Below, in pieces: positions 57,400 to 64,000 of a DNA stretch of 64,000 nt. Position numbers and translations under genes: made by a program. The notes below the pieces were generated by a model. That model was not told where the DNA came from. It worked only from the letters and a program-made list of their open reading frames with translations, and did no database searches. Position 1 is the stretch's first letter. Each line of letters starts with the position of its first letter. Source of the stretch: Sequoia sempervirens (lineage: Eukaryota; Streptophyta; Pinopsida; Cupressales; Cupressaceae); the NCBI GenBank assembly GCA_007258455.2, contig VDFB02262620.1, positions 1 through 64,000 on the forward strand, given 5' to 3'.

Positions 57400-58500
57400 A
57401 TTTTGATATTTTTCTTCTATGATATGAAGGGCCCCCTACCCAATCCTCTACTGACTATAATATTTGACAAGGCCAAACATGCCTTGCAACTAGAGAAGGA
57501 TGAGAATTAGGAGGCGAATCATTAACTTTGGAACGTGGAATATATGCACCCTCATTATCACTATCATCATTTGAAGTGGAGACAAAATACTCCTCATCAA
57601 GATCAAAAGGATTATGATCCTTTGGATAACTATCATCATGATGCAAGGACTCCAATCTTATGGTGGTTGGAGAAGTGGTAAGAGAATAACTAGAAGGGCT
57701 TTCCTCAAAATAAACACTCCTCTCAATGAACAACTCATGTATGGTAGGATGAAGACGCTTGTAGCCTTTGACATTATCTGGGTATCCATAAAATGTACAA
57801 GCCTTGCTCTACGGATCCATAGCCTTGTGTTTCTTTGCTAGAATGTGGGCCCATGTACAAGATTCAAAAACTCAAAAGTGCTTAACTGAAGGTTTTTGAC
57901 TAATCCAAGCTCAAAAAGGAGTTAACCCCTTAACTTTTTTGTGAGGAACTCAGTTTTGAATACAATGCATACAATTAATGACTTCTTCACAAAAAGGTGG
58001 TGCAAAAGACTTGGAGTGAATCATGCAATTGACCATCTCTTTCAAGGATTGATTCTTGTGTTTTGCAACTCCAATCTATTGAGGACTCTAGGGAACTGTA
58101 TGTTGTAAATCAATGTCTTATGTTGCACAATACTAATCAAACTTGTGGTTGACATATTCCCCCCACTATCTATATGTATAACTTTGATGGATTTTCCAGT
58201 TTGCTTCTCTACAAAACTATTGAATTCCAAGAATGAATCAAAGAATTTAGACTTTTGTTTGAGAAAGTACATAAAAGTGTACTATAAAATTCATCAATGA
58301 AGATCAAAACATATCAGGCTCTATTGAAATATGGTTATGGAAATGGACCATCCAAATCACTAGGTACTAGCTTCCAAAGATGTGAAGCTCTCCTAGCTAT
58401 ACCTTTGTCAAAATTCTATTTTGGATGCTTGACAAGAATGCATTCCTGACAAACACCATCAGAAAAATGAGCTATAGGAAATCTTTTAACCATGTCCTGT
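57400..58500 (-). pseudogene. element C integrase and linker
   Basis: Copia integrase remnants. Near 58450, FSDGVCQECILVKHPK holds part of the zinc finger. At 58272-58100, KFFDSFLEFNSFVEKQTGKS and KVIHIDSGGN contain the second catalytic Asp region (usually TDNGGE). Landmarks near 57830-57740 belong to the integrase end. 57733-57455 is the acidic linker that precedes reverse transcriptase (SYSLTTSPTTIRLESLHHDD). Several stops and frame changes. Confidence 0.8.
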
Positions 58501-58959
58501 TAACTGAGCTACTAAAAGTAGTGATAGTTCAAGTGGCCAAACCATTGATGCCACAAATTACTCACCTCATAAGAATGGGTGAATAGAAAAGACAAAGGTG
58601 GATCAGGAACAAAGTGAGAGAACAAATAAAGTTAAGAGTGATGATCTACTCTCCCAATTTCAACTATAAAATCATTGTGCAACTCCAAATCACCACTGAA
58701 TCAAGAGAAAACTCAACCTGCTTGCTTGTACCTATGTGAGTGATTTGGTTGATCGATAGGAGATCAATTGATAAAGAGGGTACATAAAGAACATCCTAAA
58801 ATCTGTCATACCCCAATATCAACAAACCCTCTCCCACATGCCTCTACAAGAGTAACATCACCCATCAAAATGGAAGGTGTAGTACATGGCTATAAGGATG
58901 AAAATTCATCCTCAAATGAAGCAATGTGTGTTAGGCACCAAAATTAAGAACTCGGGTGG

Positions 58960-59952
58960 ATGATGGAGAAGCAATTGCTACAATGGTCTTGCCCTTTCCT
59001 TTCCCCTTGCTATCATCTTTACCCTTCTGAGATGCCTCATGTGTGTCAAGTGATCAACTTGTTTTTTCAAGCATTTATGCTCATCATGACCAAGTCTTTT
59101 ATAATATGCACATTTGACCTTCTCTTTCTTAGACTTATTATCATTGAAGATGAGGTCTCATTAGCTACTTTTGGACTAGTTGATTTTTTTATCCTTCATA
59201 TGTTTTCTATTCTTTTGTTTCTTATCCTTATTATTTTTTCCTTGTTGATCTTTTATGCCATGAAACTTAGAAGACTTTAGAGTGCCTATTTGAATTAGCT
59301 TGTCTTCTTCCCATGTGAGAGAAGTTGCAAAATATCCAAAGATGACATGGTGAATTGGACCCAAATACATCCATAGTAGCATAGAAGGTAGAAACAAATA
59401 TTGAATATTCAAAATTTAGCTTAGAGAGAATACTTAGAAATAATTGTTCATCTTTCTTTTCAAATCCACATTGCTTAAATACAACCCTAGTGATTTCAAA
59501 ATTGTGAATAAATCTTGCATTGTGCTGAAGTTGCTTGGACTTAAATTGATTAGTTCATTTTCCAACATATAACCCCTCATGGAATATTGAGTGTCAAATA
59601 GAGTTTCTAGCTTAGTCCATATTTCATTTGGTGTATTCAAAGATTCAATATGAAAGAATAAATCAAGAGATACAAACAAACACAATGCACCATATGCTTC
59701 ACCACATCTATTGAACCACTTAAGCTTTTCTTCAACTTTAGTAGGTTTAGTTTCTAGTCTCATTGTTATTCTATGCAAACCAATACTTCTTAAGTGAACT
59801 TGAATTTTAGACTTCCACTCAAAATAGTTGTATGTAATTAGAATAGGAATTGTCATTTGAGCCATGATGAACAAATGTAAAAAGAAGTGTTGAAAGAAAG
59901 TGCACACAAGAAGACCAAAACAACCCCACCTTTTCACTAGTATCAAAATCAC
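58960..59952 (-). pseudogene. element C gag
   Basis: Copia gag of the UBN2/DUF4219 type. The frame 59952-59434 contains NYFEWKSKIQVHLRSIGLHR, CGEAYGALCLFVSLDLFFHI, LNTPNEIWTKLETLFDTQYS and ELINLSPSNFSTMQDLF. The true start is probably the Met of MAQMTIPIL near residue 30. Further on, CAYYKRLGHDEHKC near 59085 is a zinc knuckle whose second Cys has become Tyr. Frames are interrupted between the two parts. Confidence 0.85.
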
Positions 59953-61208
59953 CCCTCAAATATTACAAGGTTGTCACTTTATAGTTTAATGCCTTTACAA
60001 AGCATTTTGAACCAAGATACAAGGCTCAATTGGCCCAAAATGGCCAAAATTACAAATTATGATACAAAATGAACCTGAAACAAAATCTAAAAAAATTGTC
60101 CATGTAGCTATGTAGTAATCTTCAATGCCTTTCAAATGCTTAGTTGTTTCTAAAAAAATGGAGTACTGGGTCGAAAGTTATGGCATGTTGAAGAAATTAG
60201 CAACAAACAACATAAACCTAGAATATTGGGTAAAAATGGAAAAAAATATTTTCATCACCTCTGTGGATGGAAATTTCTCATCTCTAGCTTTTTGTTGATA
60301 TCTCATTCCCCAAAATTCAATATATGGGGAAAAATTGATGCAAATTTGAAAAAAAGACCCAATTTGGCCTATATGAGGACCCTGGTGGTCCCTTGGGTGG
60401 CGCCACCAGTGGTGGTGGCTATTGGGTGGTGGATTAGAAAATTTGGGGTAGCATTTGCAAGAAATTCGTTAGTGGTTTCAGTGATCACATGGTTAAGAAG
60501 ACAATATCAAGTATAACTACCTATTGGTAGTTTATATCAATTGTTGTGGTTTTAAAGCCACATGCCTTACCACTCTACGAGTGGTTAAAGGCCGCAATCT
60601 ACATCCTTCCAACGGATTTGAGTCATGGGATTTATAGCCCTTCAAGTGTTATAAATGCTTCAATGCTTTACAAAGCATTCTATATATATAATTTTTCTTT
60701 CCATAAAAACCATACTGAAGTGCCAAGGAAGCTTTATGAGCCTCTTGGCAATTTTTTTTTGCCTCGGTAACTCTTGACTTTGAATATAGATAAATTTCAT
60801 GTCGAAATTTGTATCTTCGGCCTCTTAAATGCAATGGAAGGGTCTTTTTTTTCCGAAAATGTTCCTCAAAAAAATGTTCACCAAATCTAAGCTTCAAACC
60901 CTTGTTTGTAATTATGTCAAACAATATCCAAATAAGATGAAATGAAAGCCAATATTAACTTTCTCGAGCCTCCTAGATGTGTTGGAATAGTAAAAAATGT
61001 CGTTAGTATAACCAAAAGTGTTGTAATCACCCAAATCTCACAAAACACATATGCAATATGAAGAGGTTATTAGATATTTATAAACCCTTTTTTATTCTCC
61101 AAATCCTTGAAAACATATGAAAAGAGCATACAAGAATTTACAAGATAGTACATGAAAAAATCAAACTCTCAATTAGGAATCTATGAACTCAAAATTCTCA
61201 AAACAAAA
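59953..61208 (-). other. leader of element C
   Basis: About 1.25 kb between the primer site and gag. It has no recognisable gene. The plus-strand open frame at 60226-60516 and the minus frame at 60649-60924 show no motif. Confidence 0.5.
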
Positions 61209-61219
61209 CTCTGATACCA
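61209..61219 (-). other. element C primer binding site (tRNA-Met type)
   Basis: Minus-strand TGGTATCAGAG directly abuts the LTR end (...ATAACA). This is the standard initiator tRNA-Met primer site of plant Copia elements, and it fixes the minus orientation. Confidence 0.95.
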
Positions 61220-61656
61220 TGTTATAAATCTGAGATAGATTGATGACCCAAGGAATTTTATAAGATAAATTCAAAGCTACATAAACTAGAAAAACATAAA
61301 CAATGCAAACCAACAACTTAGAAAGATATGCAATGTTAAGATGACATAATTACATTAAGACCTTCCAAGATGAAAAATGCAAGCTAGGTAATGAATTTAT
61401 ATAGAACTAAGGAGAGGATGGAGGTGGAAAATCAACCTATATGAATTGACCACCAATAACCACCAATATTAAATAAAGTGATGAAAAAGTAACTACTCCA
61501 CCATTTAAGGGTAAAAACACCTCATCACTTTATCTCCTAGTTTTTAAATAATACACTCACTTTATTTCCCAAGCAAGCTTAATAAATGTATAGGAAAAAA
61601 TTATGACAAAGGGAAAATAAATCAACCCACTAGGAAAATAAAAACCTACACCAACA
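61220..61656 (-). repeat. element C 5' LTR
   Basis: 437 bp, minus-strand TGTTGGTGTAGG...TTTATAACA, same length as the 3' LTR at 29185-29621, followed on the plus side by the target copy TAGTG. Confidence 0.93.
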
Positions 61657-61661
61657 TAGTG

Positions 61662-64000
61662 GATTTTTTTATTGATGGGAGAAAGGGTTGGGGGCAAGTC
61701 ACTATCAATATTATCAGGGGTTTGAAAAACCTTTTTTCCTTTATTCTTATTGTTACTTTTAGCTACATTGGACTTCACTGTAAATTTCTAGGCCATGTTA
61801 ATGAACTGAAAGGGAAGAAACACATGGATGATACTAAGGTTATACTGATATAAGTAGAGAATGAGACCTTGATGCATAATGGTGTTAACATCATTATTAA
61901 TGCACTTCTCTTAATAAGAAGAAAGAACGTAGGGAAAAATCACAAGCCTTTGATGTCTTAAATGGTCTAATAAGGGGAAATGGTAACCATGAGCTATTGA
62001 GAGTCTTCCTTCTAAAGTAAATTACTTTATACGATGATAGATTACCTCATTCCAAGAGGAGGAAATGTCATTCTATTGAATCCATTGTGGTGCTTGATGA
62101 CCTTCTCTCCATAATCATGGAAATGATCAATAAATTCATAATCTTTACTTCTAATCATCCTTGGGATATTTTATCCTTTGCAACTAACCCTTGTGGCTTA
62201 AATAATTAAATCTCTAGAGACCATGAATCTTAAATCCCCCACTGCCACCTTTCTCTTGTTTTAGGATTAACAAATCAGTCAATGAGAATCTGGTGCAGGA
62301 GCACCTACTTGAGTACAAGCACAAATTTTGAGGTGTTGTTTTTAATCATTTTGTTTTTGTTAGGAATGGTCTTTAGCACCATTTATATTATGTATAAGGA
62401 CCTTTCTGAAGCTTAGGTTTAATTTTGAATAAATTAGGAATCATTATGTGGTTGATTCCTAAGGTTTTGGTTAAAATCGCAAAACATAGTGTGTTTTCGA
62501 ACACACATCTTTTCTCTACTTTTAAGCCCGAAACTGAAAACCTAACGGTTTCTTGGCGATGGAAAAGAAAGCCTCGACCATTTGTGAGGTTGTTGAATGT
62601 TTTTTTTGAATGGTGGGAAGTTTTGAAAAAGGTGTTTTGATGAAAATAAACAAGAGGTAGTGTTTTTGTTGAATAAGAAATTTGTTTTCCTGTGCTTTCT
62701 GCGTGACAGCAAATAGAATAATGGAATGGATCTTTTATTGGTTTTAGAGCATGTAAAGAAACGTGTTGAAGTTCTATTTTTTTATTGTTAAATAGTTCTT
62801 TCATCGCTCTCTGTTCCTTGTATAAACTGTGTCTTTCTTAAACTCTGTTTTGGACTGATAAAAGAAACCAGAAATATGGAGTTTTTAGGATGTGTCTGAT
62901 CGCGCCAGGCAGTATGGACGCAGAGGAGACAATCCTAAACTCCAAATATGTATATAGTGTATATAAAATAGTCATTAGATGTTCAATGGACAAGCTGAAT
63001 GATTGTTTCTAGGCGAGTTTGGAAACCCGGCTAGAAAGACAGTCAAAAAGGGCAAGACCTTAACGTGGCAGGGGTGGTATTTTTTTAAAATCTAATGTGT
63101 ATTGTGATTGTAGTCAGTGCTTAGAAGGTGTAGAACAGTAAACAGAAGGTTCTTTGATGCTTTTGTGGTCAGAAAAGGCAGAACAGACCAAGGAAAAGCA
63201 TTAAGAAACCCTAGTTTACCCTAGGTTGGATTGTTCCCCTGTACAAGCAGAAAAGACACCAATCTCCAAAGAAGTTGTCAGAGCTTGGAAAAAGAACCAG
63301 AGAATCAATAGAAAGATTGGAACAATTAGAGGGAATAGAAGAGTTCTAGCCTTTCCTTTGAGTTGAGAGGGCTAAAAGAGGCTTGAGACTTGTAGCCTGC
63401 CAAGAATCTAGAATTGAGCTTTGAGGAAAACAATGGAGAACTGAAGCTTGGTGAGTGTTTAAGCATTGGAAAAGATGACTTTGGAGGCTTTGGGAAAGTG
63501 CCACACACCCCTGCAACAACGTTGGCAGAATGGAAGATTGACTGGTCTTTTGAGGAATAAAAGGTTGGATAGTGCATGTGGAAGAAAGAGTACCAAATAA
63601 TGTTTTGTAGCAGCAGATTTGCAATGATAGCAGGGTTGCTAAAGTAAACCGGGGGTGCCTCAAAAAAATAGAGGACCTATAGGTTGTAGGGTGAATGAAC
63701 TAGCACCTTAAGGAGTTCTTAAGACAAAGACTCATGCATTGAGATTGTGTCTTCTCAATCAACCCTGGTTCTATCAGAATCATGCCATGCTCTACATTGT
63801 AAATACATGTGAGGCATCCCCCTCTTTAGTCAATATTTCTCACATTGTTTTGTTCTTTTATAATTTCCAAAATGAAGAAGGCTCTACACAAACTCTTTTC
63901 CCTCTCATGGTGGTATGAAAATGTAGGTGGAAGCTAAGAAAACTATGGTTACCAAGTGTTGGTTAACATATTTGTCCTTCAGAAATAACTACAGAAATGA
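61662..64000. other. right flank, no gene recognised
   Basis: Starts with the continuation of the sequence that C interrupted; on the minus strand about 61780-61662 gives Lys/Asn-rich protein-like residues (SNVAKSNNKNKGKKVFQTP). Beyond 62200 open frames (62388-62804, 63326-63663) have no recognisable motif. The 62860-63700 part is less AT-rich and could be a gene flank, but nothing supports a call. Confidence 0.4.

Larger units (their letters stand above)
29185..61656 (-). mobile_element. element C: Ty1/Copia LTR retrotransposon, split by two nested elements
   Basis: Minus-strand Copia with 437-bp LTRs at 61220-61656 (5') and 29185-29621 (3'), flanked by a perfect 5-bp duplication TAGTG (29180-29184 and 61657-61661). 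After the 5' LTR comes the tRNA-Met-type primer site TGGTATCAGAG; before the 3' LTR is an AAGGGGGG purine run (29622-29629 on the plus strand as CCCCCCTT). Gene order gag - protease - integrase - reverse transcriptase - RNase H fits Copia. Elements A (37563-56701) and B (30543-37391) are inserted in the reverse transcriptase gene. Removing both, with one target copy each, leaves about 6474 bp and a reading frame that passes through both empty sites. LTRs differ at about one position in five over the first ~165 bp by eye. It is the oldest layer and fully inactivated. Confidence 0.93.

Noticed and set aside
60545..60625. tRNA-like words (GAGTGGTTAAAGGC ... GGATTTGAGTC) in the element C leader
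   Set aside because: No cloverleaf can be folded and the B box is a poor match.
61557..61778. 73-codon minus ORF across the element C boundary
   Set aside because: Chimera of flanking DNA and LTR sequence, split at the TAGTG target site.
62388..63663. Minus ORFs in the right flank as host genes
   Set aside because: No recognisable domain, no codon-use or splice support, and overlapping frames of similar length in other phases.

Overview
The window reads as nuclear DNA from a large-genome seed plant. A gymnosperm, probably a conifer, is the best guess. The reasons are the AT-rich sequence, giant decayed LTR retrotransposons nested in one another, a wrecked tandem-repeat PPR gene of the kind abundant in gymnosperms, and no intact host gene. 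The species is inference; nothing in the sequence names it. Almost everything is transposon-derived or pseudogenic.

Layout. 0.6-2.4 kb: fragment of a LINE ORF1. 3.2-3.3 kb: imperfect foldback. 3.4-4.2 kb: an unrecognised minus-strand ORF. 4.3-6.6 kb: an intron-containing pirin pseudogene on the minus strand, with a near-palindromic MITE inserted in an exon (9-bp target duplication). 12.1-15.5 kb: a minus-strand PPR pseudogene with about ten cassettes amplified as roughly 650-bp higher-order units. 18.2-25.4 kb: element D, a gag/protease-only LTR element on the plus strand that abuts a broken Copia fragment (E, 25.4-27.1 kb, minus).

29,185-61,656 is one nested structure. Host element C is a minus-strand Copia with 437-bp LTRs, a TAGTG target duplication and a tRNA-Met-type primer site. 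Element B (30,543-37,391, minus) has 2-kb LTRs and encodes gag but no pol; it sits in C with target duplication CAACG/CAACA. Element A (37,563-56,701, plus, 19.1 kb) also sits in C, with a perfect ACATG duplication. Removing A and B leaves a Copia of about 6.47 kb whose reverse-transcriptase frame reads across both empty sites. By-eye LTR divergence (C about 20%, B about 7%, A about 3% over short samples) gives the insertion order C, then B, then A.

Element A is the most interesting part. It is a Tat/Ogre-type Ty3-Gypsy element: gag, protease, a G-patch-like segment, reverse transcriptase, two RNase H domains and integrase, all in sense. Between integrase and the 3' LTR it carries a captured plant mobile domain (PMD) gene in antisense, with its own TATA box, a short first exon, a GTAAGT donor and a roughly 590-nt intron. 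Three arrays of degenerate 20-nt units with a shared CATTYG-like core sit in A: two in the sense 5' leader and one, reverse-complemented, in the putative intron of the antisense gene. The arrays therefore face the same way relative to each transcript. I do not recognise them as a described feature, and they are the main candidate for something new.
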